Below the pieces are notes generated by a model that searched no databases, was not told the origin of the DNA, and worked only from the letters and a program-made list of their open reading frames with translations. Below, piece by piece: positions 1 to 5,866 of a DNA stretch of 6,034 nucleotides. Source of the DNA: Ruminococcus sp. (GTDB lineage Bacteria > Bacillota > Clostridia > Oscillospirales > Acutalibacteraceae); assembly GCA_004556705.1 (NCBI GenBank), contig SFGA01000060.1, forward strand, positions 1-6,034, in the 5' to 3' direction. Position numbers and translations under genes: made by a program. Every line of letters begins with the position of its first letter. Position 1 is the first letter of the stretch.

Positions 1-42
1 GTTTTTCTCCCTTTTTCTTTGTCCTTTCAATTTTTATTTCCG

Positions 43-93
43 CTCTCAAATATAGGGTTTTCACTCTCAAATCGCATAATTTGGCTCTCAGAG
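43..93 (+). repeat. Three CTCTCA direct repeats with 21-bp period
   Basis: CTCTCAAAT occurs at 43-51 and 64-72, and a diverged copy, CTCTCAGAG, at 85-93. The starts are exactly 21 bp apart, about two helical turns, so a bound protein would meet all three on one face of the DNA. Only the first 6-9 bases are conserved; the rest of each 21-bp unit differs. The same 8-mer occurs inverted (TTTGAGAG) at 210-217. Iterons, arm-type integrase sites or operators could look like this; I cannot tell which. The third copy is also part of the terminator stem at 83-106. Confidence 0.55.
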
Positions 94-114
94 ATTTCTG
101 AGGGCCATTTTTTT
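83..114 (+). terminator. Rho-independent terminator of an upstream gene
   Basis: A 10-bp stem pairs 83-92 with 97-106 around a GATT loop (one G-U pair, otherwise perfect) and runs into seven T residues at 108-114. The T-run is on the plus strand only, so it would end a plus-strand transcript that enters from left of the window. No part of that gene is recognisable here. Confidence 0.7.
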
Positions 115-134
115 GTGTCTTTACAATCGGTGTA

Positions 135-147
135 ATTATCTGATAAT
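135..147. promoter_or_regulatory. 13-bp perfect palindrome, possible operator
   Basis: ATTATC and GATAAT form a perfect inverted repeat around a single T, in the 230-bp AT-rich stretch before the sigma-like gene. It has no T-run and is too short to be a convincing RNA hairpin. It is shaped like a site for a dimeric regulator, but AT-rich palindromes of this size also arise by chance. Confidence 0.25.
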
Positions 148-199
148 CAACATAAAAATAACTTTTTCGGAAATTAGATGCAATTAATTTTTCAGAGCC

Positions 200-229
200 T
201 TGGTCGGAGTTTGAGAGTATGTAATTTTG
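200..229 (+). promoter_or_regulatory. Candidate Bacteroidota-type promoter (TTG / TAnnTTTG)
   Basis: TAATTTTG at 222-229 fits the Bacteroidota -7 consensus TAnnTTTG exactly, and a TTG lies at 200-202, 19 bp upstream, where the -33 element is expected. Transcription would begin near 235, leaving a leader of about 20 bases before the ATG at 257. An inverted copy of the CTCTCAAA motif (210-217) sits between the two promoter elements, where a bound protein would block polymerase. Confidence 0.5.
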
Positions 230-256
230 CACCCAGAACAATTAAATAACGCATAT

Positions 257-802
257 ATGAAAAAAGAAAATCAGACGTTGGGCTACGTGCTCAACAATGA
301 CCAGCAAAGGCTGGTGGAAGAGAACTGGGAGTTTGCCGCCGGAGTGGCAAGGCGCTACGCCGGGGGATGTGTGCCGATGGCAGATTTGGAAAGCGAGGCT
401 TGGACGGCTCTGTGCTATGCTGCCTTTAAATATAAAAAGGTGGAGGGATGCAAGTTTACTTCCTATGCCTACTACTTTATCAAGGCAAGCATCATGAGAT
501 TACTGAAGAGCGAGAACTGGCGACAAACTGTGGAGACGTGTAAGGTTGTGGAGGCGTTGGCTGAGGATGACTCACCGGACGAGGAGATGGCTGATGGCGA
601 CGACGAGAGGAGAGCGAGACTTGACGAGTTGATGGCGAAACTCACTCCACGGGAGCGCAAGGTGGTGAAACGAAGCTATGCCATCGGATGCGAGGAAACC
701 TCGGTGAGGGAGTTGGCACTGGAAATGGGATTGTCGGAAGTGAGAGTAAGACAAATCCTCACCAAGGGAGTCAACAAGTTGCAAATTATGTCAAACCTAT
801 AA
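257..802 (+). CDS. Short sigma-70-family RNA polymerase sigma factor
   Basis: Encodes 181 residues with the layout of a two-domain sigma factor. Residues about 15-85 look like region 2 (core-polymerase and -10 binding): DLESEAWTAL followed by FKYKK, GCKFTSYAYYFIKASI, close to the family pattern DLxxEGxxGLxxAxxKF and GxxFxTYAxxxIR. Residues about 129-176 look like region 4 (LTPRERKVV, then a helix-turn-helix with VRELALEMGLSEVRVRQI). A short acidic linker (about 99-118) replaces region 3, and there is no region 1. It should direct polymerase to a special promoter set; the targets are unknown. The start is the ATG at 257. A TTG at 227 is in frame but overlaps the predicted -7 element, so it would lie upstream of the transcript start. 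There is no Shine-Dalgarno sequence, as is usual in Bacteroidota. Leucine codons are mainly TTG and CTG, unlike the genes after position 1230. A housekeeping sigma factor is excluded by size; a phage or mobile-element origin is possible but not shown. Confidence 0.8.
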   Translation: MKKENQTLGYVLNNDQQRLVEENWEFAAGVARRYAGGCVPMADLESEAWTALCYAAFKYKKVEGCKFTSYAYYFIKASIMRLLKSENWRQTVETCKVVEALAEDDSPDEEMADGDDERRARLDELMAKLTPRERKVVKRSYAIGCEETSVRELALEMGLSEVRVRQILTKGVNKLQIMSNL

Positions 803-814
803 TATTTCTTACTT

Positions 815-1201
815 ATGAAAAATAATTCGATTATGGAGTTGGCAGCCTCTACAAAACTGCCGATGAGAGTGCTGGTGATGGCTGAGGACATAGAACCTCT
901 GATGAGAGCCATGGAGATGGGGTATGTGGTGTGTGACGGCAACGGAGGCACCACGTGGATGCTTGGTAGCAAGACATTGCTTGCCTACTTCTTAGGTCGC
1001 GTGTGGGCGTCGGACTTCCCTAATGTTAAAAGAGGTGGAGGCACGCCTGTGTGGACAAAGGGCGAGGGAGTGTTTCCCGCCAAGGCTCTGGAGAGGATCT
1101 TCGACGAGACCAACATCAAGGAGCTCAGGCAGGGACGGCTTTACAGCAATGTGCCCGATGGCTACCGCATCATTGACCGACTTTTCATTACATTACAATA
1201 A
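815..1201 (+). CDS. Unrecognised 128-residue protein, partner of the sigma-like gene
   Basis: I do not recognise this family. The gene starts 12 bp after the sigma-like stop codon, with an AT-rich leader and no Shine-Dalgarno sequence, so both are probably made from one transcript. The protein appears soluble: no signal peptide and no clear membrane segment (the stretch TLLAYFLGRVW near 54-64 is too short). Visible traits are an N-terminal helical half (about 5-36, MELAASTKLPMRVLVMAEDI), a central GxTTWMLGSKTLLAYFLGR block, then a segment with WTKGEGVFPAKALERIF and a basic IKELRQGR. It has no cysteine or histidine cluster. A small DNA-binding or sigma-modulating protein would fit its position, but that is inference. 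A second ATG (residue 7) is a possible alternative start. The stop codon lies inside the 14-bp tandem repeat at 1187-1214. Confidence 0.65.
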   Translation: MKNNSIMELAASTKLPMRVLVMAEDIEPLMRAMEMGYVVCDGNGGTTWMLGSKTLLAYFLGRVWASDFPNVKRGGGTPVWTKGEGVFPAKALERIFDETNIKELRQGRLYSNVPDGYRIIDRLFITLQ

Positions 1202-1214
1202 TTACATTACAATA
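1187..1214 (+). repeat. Perfect tandem duplication of a 14-bp unit
   Basis: ATTACATTACAATA occurs twice back to back (1187-1200 and 1201-1214), and each unit itself holds ATTAC twice. The first copy carries the last codons of the 815-1201 gene and its TAA begins at 1199. The repeat sits just before the change from Bacteroidota-like to Clostridia-like sequence. Confidence 0.85.
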
Positions 1215-1238
1215 AATATATATACTACTATGAGTGAT

Positions 1239-1838
1239 ATGAACATTGTATGCCTTGATATGGAAGGCGTATTGGTACCGGAAATTTGGATTGCTTTTGC
1301 AGAGGAAAGCGGTATTCCCGAGCTTAAAAAGACGACGAGAGATGAGCCTGATTACGACAAGCTTATGAGATACCGTCTGGATATTCTCAAGCAGCACGGC
1401 TTGGGACTTAAAGAGGTTCAGGAAACAATTGCCAAAATCGAGCCTATGGACGGTGCAAAGGAATTTCTTGACGAGCTTCGCAGTCTTACACAGGTTATCA
1501 TTTTAAGCGATACCTTCACTCAGTTTGCAGGTCCTTTGATGAAAAAACTCGGTATGCCGACAATTTTCTGCAACACCCTTGAGGTTGCGGAGGACGGAGA
1601 AATCACGGGCTTCAGAATGAGAGTTGAAAACTCAAAGCTTACAACTGTTAAGGCACTTCAGTCAATCGGCTTTGAAACGATTGCAAGCGGCGACAGCTAT
1701 AACGATTTAGGAATGATTAAGGCGAGCAAGGTAGGCTTCCTTTTCAAGAGCACGGATAAAATTAAAGCCGATTATCCCGAGCTTCCCGCTTACGAGACTT
1801 ATGATGAGCTCTTGGCGGCTATTAAGGCTAATTTATAA
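1239..1838 (+). CDS. thrH: ThrH: phosphoserine phosphatase / homoserine phosphotransferase
   Basis: A HAD-superfamily enzyme of 199 residues. Family members remove phosphate from phosphoserine and can pass it to homoserine, giving O-phosphohomoserine for threonine synthesis in the cytoplasm. All four HAD motifs are present: the nucleophile Asp7 in LDMEG (Glu9 replaces the usual second Asp, as in ThrH), Ser90 in ILSDTF, Lys134 in the NSKLTTV segment, and GDSYND at 151-156. The opening MNIVCLDMEGVLVPEIWIAF closely matches Pseudomonas ThrH, which is why I start at 1239; an in-frame ATG at 1230 would add three residues. Neither start has a good Shine-Dalgarno sequence, although every later gene does. 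Codon use (CTT-rich leucine) matches the downstream genes. metY follows after 17 bp, so the two are probably co-transcribed. The native promoter and ribosome site seem to be missing, as if the sequence had been joined just upstream. Identity is confident; the start codon less so. Confidence 0.92.
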   Translation: MNIVCLDMEGVLVPEIWIAFAEESGIPELKKTTRDEPDYDKLMRYRLDILKQHGLGLKEVQETIAKIEPMDGAKEFLDELRSLTQVIILSDTFTQFAGPLMKKLGMPTIFCNTLEVAEDGEITGFRMRVENSKLTTVKALQSIGFETIASGDSYNDLGMIKASKVGFLFKSTDKIKADYPELPAYETYDELLAAIKANL

Positions 1839-1855
1839 TAACAGAGGTAGATAAA

Positions 1856-3139
1856 ATGGGATATACACCAGATTGTTCAATCGAAACAAAATGCGTTCAG
1901 GCAGGCTGGCAGCCTAAAAGCGGTGAGCCGAGAGTTTTGCCGATTTACGAAAGCACAACCTATAAATATGACACTTCGGCTGATATGGCAAAGCTTTTTG
2001 ACCTGCAGCCCGGTTATATGTACACAAGACTTGCAAATCCCACAAATGATGCGGTAGCTTCAAAAATCGCAGAGCTTGAGGGAGGCGTTGCGGCTGTATT
2101 GACTTCTTCGGGTCAGGCTGCAAACTTCTTTGCACTTATCAACATTTTAGGCGCAGGCGACCATATTGTCAGCTCAGCTACAATTTACGGCGGTACATTC
2201 AATCTTCTCAATGTTACAATGAGGAAAATCGGCATAGATGTAACCTTTGTTGACCCGACCTTGCCCGAGGAGGAGCTTCAAAAGGCATTTAAGCCCAACA
2301 CAAAGGCTGTTTTCGGCGAAACTGTCGCAAACCCGTCGCTTGATGTTCTTGATATTGAAAAATTTGCCCGTGTAGCACATAAAAACGGCGTTCCGCTTGT
2401 TGTCGATAACACCTTCCCGACACCGATAAACTGCCGTCCTTTTGAATGGGGTGCAGACATTGTCACTCATTCGACCACAAAGTATATGGAGGGACACGCT
2501 TCGACTATCGGCGGCTGTGTTGTTGACAGCGGTAACTTTGATTGGTATCAAAATGACAAATATCCCTGTATGACAGAGCCCGATGAGAGCTATCACGGTG
2601 CTACCTATGCAAAGGATTTCGGAAAGGCAGGTTATATCACAAAGATTGTAGCTCAGCTTTTGAGAGATTACGGCTCGACCCCGTCTCCGTTCAATTCTTT
2701 CTTGCTCAACATAGGTCTTGAAAGCCTCGCAGTCCGTGTTGAAAGACATTGTGAAAACGCTCAAAAGGTTGCCGAGTACCTTGAAAACAACGATAAAATC
2801 GCTTGGGTCAATTATCCGGGACTTAAATCAAGCAAGGATTATGACCTCGCACAGAAATATATGCCAAACGGCACTTGCGGCGTAATTTCCTTCGGCGTTA
2901 AGGGCGGAAGAGAAAAAGCAGAGGAATTTATGAACAACCTTCGTCTTGCGGCGATCGTTACTCACGTTGCAGACGCACGTACCTGCGTTTTGCATCCTGC
3001 TTCTTCAACTCACCGTCAGCTTTCCGATAAGGAGCTTATCGAGTGCGGCGTAACACCCGATCTTGTAAGATTTTCTGTCGGAATTGAAAATGTCAAGGAT
3101 ATTATCGCCGATATTGAGCAGGCTTTGGCAAAAATCTGA
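1856..3139 (+). CDS. metY: O-acetylhomoserine sulfhydrylase (PLP enzyme)
   Basis: Cytoplasmic Cys/Met-metabolism PLP enzyme of 427 residues, the usual length for this family. It makes homocysteine from O-acetylhomoserine and sulfide, the direct sulfhydrylation route to methionine; some members also make cysteine from O-acetylserine. Visible hallmarks are YTRLANPT (about 56-63; Tyr and Arg bind cofactor phosphate from the neighbouring subunit), TSSGQAA (83-89), the aromatic Tyr111 in IYGGT that stacks on the ring, VVDNTF with Asp184 contacting the pyridine nitrogen, and HSTTKYMEGH with Lys209 as the Schiff-base lysine. The C-terminal part holds THVADARTCVLHPASSTHRQL, which carries the substrate-carboxylate Arg. 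The start is set by AGAGGT at 1843-1848, 7 bp before the ATG. Together with thrH it draws on homoserine, here toward methionine. Cystathionine synthase or lyase relatives are shorter (about 380-400 residues) and lack the longer insert seen here, so MetY is the better call. Confidence 0.93.
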   Translation: MGYTPDCSIETKCVQAGWQPKSGEPRVLPIYESTTYKYDTSADMAKLFDLQPGYMYTRLANPTNDAVASKIAELEGGVAAVLTSSGQAANFFALINILGAGDHIVSSATIYGGTFNLLNVTMRKIGIDVTFVDPTLPEEELQKAFKPNTKAVFGETVANPSLDVLDIEKFARVAHKNGVPLVVDNTFPTPINCRPFEWGADIVTHSTTKYMEGHASTIGGCVVDSGNFDWYQNDKYPCMTEPDESYHGATYAKDFGKAGYITKIVAQLLRDYGSTPSPFNSFLLNIGLESLAVRVERHCENAQKVAEYLENNDKIAWVNYPGLKSSKDYDLAQKYMPNGTCGVISFGVKGGREKAEEFMNNLRLAAIVTHVADARTCVLHPASSTHRQLSDKELIECGVTPDLVRFSVGIENVKDIIADIEQALAKI

Positions 3140-3160
3140 TTTATAAAGATATGTATTTAC

Positions 3161-3200
3161 GGCAAGAGTGGTTTTTCATATCGCTCTTGCCTGTTTTTTT
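3161..3200 (+). terminator. Rho-independent terminator after metY
   Basis: GGCAAGAGTG at 3161-3170 pairs with CGCTCTTGCC at 3182-3191 (10 bp, one G-U pair, 11-base loop), and seven Ts follow at 3194-3200. It closes the thrH-metY unit 22 bp after the metY stop and separates it from the citrate synthase gene. Confidence 0.88.
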
Positions 3201-3231
3201 ACAAAAATTAACAATATTTTAACCAATTATG

Positions 3232-3250
3232 TGGTATAATAGTGTATAAT
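3232..3250 (+). promoter_or_regulatory. Promoter of the citrate synthase gene (extended -10)
   Basis: TGGTATAAT at 3232-3240 is an extended -10 element with a perfect TATAAT. A second perfect TATAAT lies at 3245-3250. No good -35 is seen at 16-18 bp from either; TTAACA at 3208-3213 is 21 bp from the first. The TG dinucleotide may make up for this. The start of transcription would give a leader of about 30-40 bases before the ATG at 3285. Confidence 0.65.
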
Positions 3251-3284
3251 TTAGATAATATATTAACTCGAAAGGAGAAATGAC

Positions 3285-4643
3285 ATGGATTTGACAAGAC
3301 AGGATATTGAAAACTACAATAAAATTCATGCCCAGATGTGCCGAGACAACGGATATATCGACGTTGGTCTTTATGATGAATACGGCGTGAAAAGAGGACT
3401 GCGGGACAAAAACGGTAAAGGCGTACTTGCGGGCCTTACCACAATTTCCGAGATAATTGCATTCCAAGAGGTTGACGGCGAGAGAATACCTTGCGCAGGC
3501 AAGCTTTCTTATAGAGGAATAAATGTAATTGACCTTATCAGCGGCAGAGGAGATAATCGCTTCGGATTTGAAGAGGCTACATATCTTCTTCTTTTCGGAA
3601 AGCTTCCGACTAAGGCAGAGCTTGATGAATTTACGCAGGTGCTTGCGTGTATGCGCTCACTTCCGACTAATTTCACAAGAGATATAATTATGAAGGCTCC
3701 CACTAAGGATATAATGAACAGCCTTACAAGGAGTGTGCTGGCTCTTGCGGCATACGATGAAAATGCTTCTGATATAAGCGTTGAAAATGTATTAAATCAG
3801 TGCTTGCGTCTTATCAGCTGCTTCCCTGCAATTTCGGTTTACGCATATCACGCATATAATCATATCGAGTGCAATGAAAGCCTTTATATTCACCGTCCTG
3901 ACCCCGATATGTCTATATCGGAAAATATACTTCGCATGCTTCGTCCCAACAAGGAGTTTACGGAGCTTGAGGCAAGAGTTCTTGATACGGCTTTGATTTT
4001 GCACATGGAGCACGGCGGCGGTAATAACTCGTCGTTTACAACTCACGTTGTAACCTCGTCAGGTTCTGACACATATTCGACTATGGCGGCGGCTCTTTCT
4101 TCTCTTAAAGGACCGAAGCACGGCGGAGCTAACATAAAGGTTGTTCAGATGATGAACGACTTGAAGGAAAACGTTACCGATACAAAGGATGAGGAGCAGG
4201 TCAAGCATTACCTTGAAAAGCTTGTCGATAAGCAGGCGTTTGACAATAAGGGACTCATCTACGGTATGGGACACGCTATTTATTCCGTTTCCGACCCGAG
4301 AGCACAGGTGTTTAAGGAGTTTGTAAAGGCTCTTGCCGTTGAAAAGGGCAGAGAGGACGATTACGCACTTTATAACGCAGTTGAGAAAATCGGCAAGGAT
4401 GTTATCTGCGCAAAGCGCAAGATATACAAGGGCGTCAGCGTAAACGTTGACTTTTACAGCGGCTTTGTTTACAGTATGCTCGGTATTCCGGTTGAATTGT
4501 TCACGCCTATTTTTGCAATCGCAAGAATTGTAGGCTGGTCGGCTCACAGGATTGAGGAGCTTATCAATACCGATAAGATTATCCGTCCGGCATATAAGAG
4601 CGTCGGCAAATCACAGATATATCTTCCGTTGGATGAAAGATAA
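3285..4643 (+). CDS. gltA: Citrate synthase (citrate/2-methylcitrate synthase family)
   Basis: A 452-residue member of the citrate synthase family, which condenses oxaloacetate with acetyl-CoA (or propionyl-CoA in methylcitrate synthases) in the cytoplasm. The active-site set is complete when read against pig citrate synthase: His243 in HMEHGGGNN (pig His274), His330 in GMGHAIYS (His320), Arg339 in SDPRA (Arg329), Asp389 in NVDFYSG (Asp375) and Arg414 in IARIVGW (Arg401). GPKHGGAN (276-283) and LSYRGINV (74-81) are further family motifs. The N-terminal extension of about 45 residues before the GVLAGLT strand and the overall length suit the form common in anaerobic Clostridia rather than the E. 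coli hexameric type. AAAGGAG at 3271-3277 sets the start. The gene has its own promoter and terminator and no TCA-cycle neighbours, so it probably feeds glutamate synthesis through a partial cycle; that is inference. Stereochemistry (Re or Si) and preference for citrate over methylcitrate cannot be read from the sequence. Confidence 0.92.
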   Translation: MDLTRQDIENYNKIHAQMCRDNGYIDVGLYDEYGVKRGLRDKNGKGVLAGLTTISEIIAFQEVDGERIPCAGKLSYRGINVIDLISGRGDNRFGFEEATYLLLFGKLPTKAELDEFTQVLACMRSLPTNFTRDIIMKAPTKDIMNSLTRSVLALAAYDENASDISVENVLNQCLRLISCFPAISVYAYHAYNHIECNESLYIHRPDPDMSISENILRMLRPNKEFTELEARVLDTALILHMEHGGGNNSSFTTHVVTSSGSDTYSTMAAALSSLKGPKHGGANIKVVQMMNDLKENVTDTKDEEQVKHYLEKLVDKQAFDNKGLIYGMGHAIYSVSDPRAQVFKEFVKALAVEKGREDDYALYNAVEKIGKDVICAKRKIYKGVSVNVDFYSGFVYSMLGIPVELFTPIFAIARIVGWSAHRIEELINTDKIIRPAYKSVGKSQIYLPLDER

Positions 4644-4655
4644 TTGATTTTTATG

Positions 4656-4696
4656 ACCACGGCTTTAGGCAGAAGCTTGAAGCTGTGGTTATTTTT
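4656..4696 (+). terminator. Rho-independent terminator after citrate synthase
   Basis: ACCACGGCTT at 4656-4665 pairs with AAGCTGTGGT at 4680-4689 (10 bp, one G-U pair), followed by a T-rich run, TTATTTTT, at 4689-4696. It lies 12 bp after the stop codon. Confidence 0.82.
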
Positions 4697-4803
4697 ATGT
4701 GTTTTTTCAAAAATAATAAACGAGTAAATGCTATAAAATAATGAGAAAAACGGCGAAAACGAGAGATAACCCCCTTGCCCGTTAAAAAATATGAAAAAAT
4801 GTC

Positions 4804-4832
4804 TTGACGAAATCGCTTTTAGGTGGTATCAT
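4804..4832 (+). promoter_or_regulatory. Strong promoter of the rplM-rpsI operon
   Basis: TTGACG at 4804-4809 and TATCAT at 4827-4832 are separated by 17 bp, the optimal spacing, and TG at 4824-4825 makes the -10 extended. The leader to the rplM start would be only about 35 bases, too short for a large structured leader. The stretch between the gltA terminator and this promoter (4697-4803) is AT-rich and shows nothing else I can support. Confidence 0.85.
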
Positions 4833-4873
4833 ATCCGAGCAATAAAGAAAAATAATATTCGGAGGAAAAAGTT

Positions 4874-5302
4874 ATGTCAACTTATATGCCTAAAGCAGGC
4901 GACATCACTCGTAGCTGGTATGTACTTGACGCTGAAGGTAAAACACTCGGTAGCATCGCTGCTGAAGCTGCTCATCTTCTTCGTGGTAAGCACAAGCCCA
5001 CATTTGCGCCTCACGCAGACTGCGGTGATTTCGTAATCGTTGTAAATGTTGAAAAAATGGTTCTTACAGGCAACAAGCTTGAGAAGAAAATGTATTACCA
5101 CCACACAGGTTATATCGGTAATATGAAGAAGGTTCAGTACAAGACTCTTATGGCTGAGAAGCCTGAGTTCGTACTTAAAAAGGCAGTTAAGGGAATGCTT
5201 CCCGCTAACACAATCGGAGCAAAATCTCTTACAAGACTTCACATCTATCAGGGCGCTGAGCATCCTCATGCAGCACAGCAGCCGACTGTAAGAGAATTTT
5301 AA
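4874..5302 (+). CDS. rplM: Large-subunit ribosomal protein L13 (uL13)
   Basis: Full-length at 142 residues. L13 binds 23S rRNA early in assembly of the 50S subunit. The opening ITRSWYVLDAEGKTLGSIAAEAAHLLRGKHKPTF is characteristic, as is the HADCGDFVIVVN strand. The family signature near the end is clear: KAVKGMLPANTIGAKSLTRLHIYQGAEHPHAAQQP (about 103-137). A textbook GGAGG at 4861-4865 lies 8 bp before the ATG. Ten of its eleven leucines are CTT, as expected for a highly expressed gene in this host. rpsI follows after 19 bp, the conserved order in bacteria. Confidence 0.98.
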   Translation: MSTYMPKAGDITRSWYVLDAEGKTLGSIAAEAAHLLRGKHKPTFAPHADCGDFVIVVNVEKMVLTGNKLEKKMYYHHTGYIGNMKKVQYKTLMAEKPEFVLKKAVKGMLPANTIGAKSLTRLHIYQGAEHPHAAQQPTVREF

Positions 5303-5321
5303 GAAAGGGAGGCAAAAATAA

Positions 5322-5720
5322 ATGTACGATTCAACACCTTATTTTTACGGTACAGGCAGAAGAAAGAAATCAGTAGCACGTGTTCGTGTATATGCAGGTA
5401 CAGGTAAAATTACAATCAACAACAGAGATATCGATGATTATTTCGGTCTTGAAACATTGAAGCTCGTTGTTCGTCAGCCTCTCGCACTTACAGGCTTGAC
5501 AGAGAAGTTCGACATCGTTTGCACAGTTGCAGGCGGCGGCGTAACAGGACAGGCAGGCGCAATCCGCCACGGTCTTTCAAGAGCTCTCCTTCAGTACGAC
5601 GAAAATCTTCGTCCCGCACTCAAGAAGGCAGGCTTCCTCACTCGTGACCCGAGAATGAAGGAAAGAAAGAAATACGGACTCAAGGGCGCTCGTCGTGCAC
5701 CTCAGTTCTCAAAGAGATAA
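5322..5720 (+). CDS. rpsI: Small-subunit ribosomal protein S9 (uS9)
   Basis: Full-length at 132 residues. S9 sits in the head of the 30S subunit, and its C-terminal tail reaches the P-site tRNA. The start YFYGTGRRKKSVARVRVYAGTGKITIN, the central signature GGGVTGQAGAIRHGLSRAL (about 71-89), the FLTRDPRMKERKKYGLKGARRAPQFSKR end and the terminal Lys-Arg are all intact. AAAGGGAGG at 5304-5312 precedes the ATG. The gene is co-transcribed with rplM and ends at its own terminator. The unusual point is that its last 30 bp, encoding RRAPQFSKR and the stop, are repeated exactly at 5859-5888. Confidence 0.98.
   Translation: MYDSTPYFYGTGRRKKSVARVRVYAGTGKITINNRDIDDYFGLETLKLVVRQPLALTGLTEKFDIVCTVAGGGVTGQAGAIRHGLSRALLQYDENLRPALKKAGFLTRDPRMKERKKYGLKGARRAPQFSKR
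5691..5720 (+). repeat. 30-bp direct repeat, copy 1 (3' end of rpsI)
   Basis: The last 30 bp of rpsI, ending in the stop TAA, recur without mismatch at 5859-5888. The repeat stops exactly at the stop codon on the right. On the left the match fails at one base, then differs entirely. The layout recalls an attachment-site core at the 3' end of a conserved gene. Confidence 0.9.
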
Positions 5721-5734
5721 AAGATTATCTATAC

Positions 5735-5768
5735 AAGGCATTCCTTACGGAGTGCCTTTTTTCTTTTT
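5735..5768 (+). terminator. Rho-independent terminator of rplM-rpsI
   Basis: AAGGCATTCC at 5735-5744 pairs with GGAGTGCCTT at 5749-5758 (10 bp, one G-U pair, TTAC loop), then TTTTTTCTTTTT runs to 5768. It lies 14 bp after the rpsI stop, inside the spacer between the two 30-bp repeats. Confidence 0.9.
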
Positions 5769-5769
5769 A

Positions 5770-5866
5770 GCACGACGAGCGCCATATCATCGTGAGCGGT
5801 ATGCGAAGCAGAGCGAACGGATAATATAATTATCGGACCGTTGCGGAGCAACAAGGTCCGTCGTGC
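5770..5866. repeat. 97-bp palindromic element with 8-bp terminal inverted repeats
   Basis: The ends GCACGACG (5770-5777) and CGTCGTGC (5859-5866) are perfect inverted repeats. Inside are two further dyads: GATAAT/ATTATC (5820-5825 and 5829-5834) and a strong hairpin, 5834-5844 with 5848-5860, of 11 bp with a GGA loop and an AA bulge. The left 14 bp (5770-5783) are also an exact inverted copy of rpsI bases 5685-5698. No reading frame of note. It resembles a miniature inverted-repeat or REP-like element, though I know no named family for it. Some of the symmetry may simply come from the duplicated rpsI end. Confidence 0.5.

Noticed and set aside
43..105. CRISPR array
   Set aside because: The conserved part is only 6-9 bases with a 21-bp period and no spacer structure or cas genes.
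227..256. TTG start that would lengthen the sigma-like protein by 10 residues
   Set aside because: It overlaps the predicted -7 promoter element, so it would lie upstream of the transcript start; the ATG at 257 fits better.
1173..1199. TTGACC / TACAAT as a promoter for thrH
   Set aside because: The spacer is only 15 bp and the -10 falls inside the AT-rich tandem repeat; likely chance.
2174..2764. 196-codon open frame on the minus strand inside metY
   Set aside because: A shadow of the clearly real metY; the translation is rich in Cys and Ile without domain features, and no ribosome site is apparent.
3612..4310. Citrate synthase active site apparently missing the Arg of GHRVY (it reads GHAIY)
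   Set aside because: Eukaryotic citrate synthases also have Ala there, and the substrate-binding Arg of the DPR motif is present at residue 339.
4059..4547. 162-codon open frame on the minus strand inside gltA
   Set aside because: A shadow of citrate synthase, with no recognisable motif.
4833..4873. Autoregulatory L13 leader RNA before rplM
   Set aside because: The leader is only about 35 bases and shows no stable stem structure.
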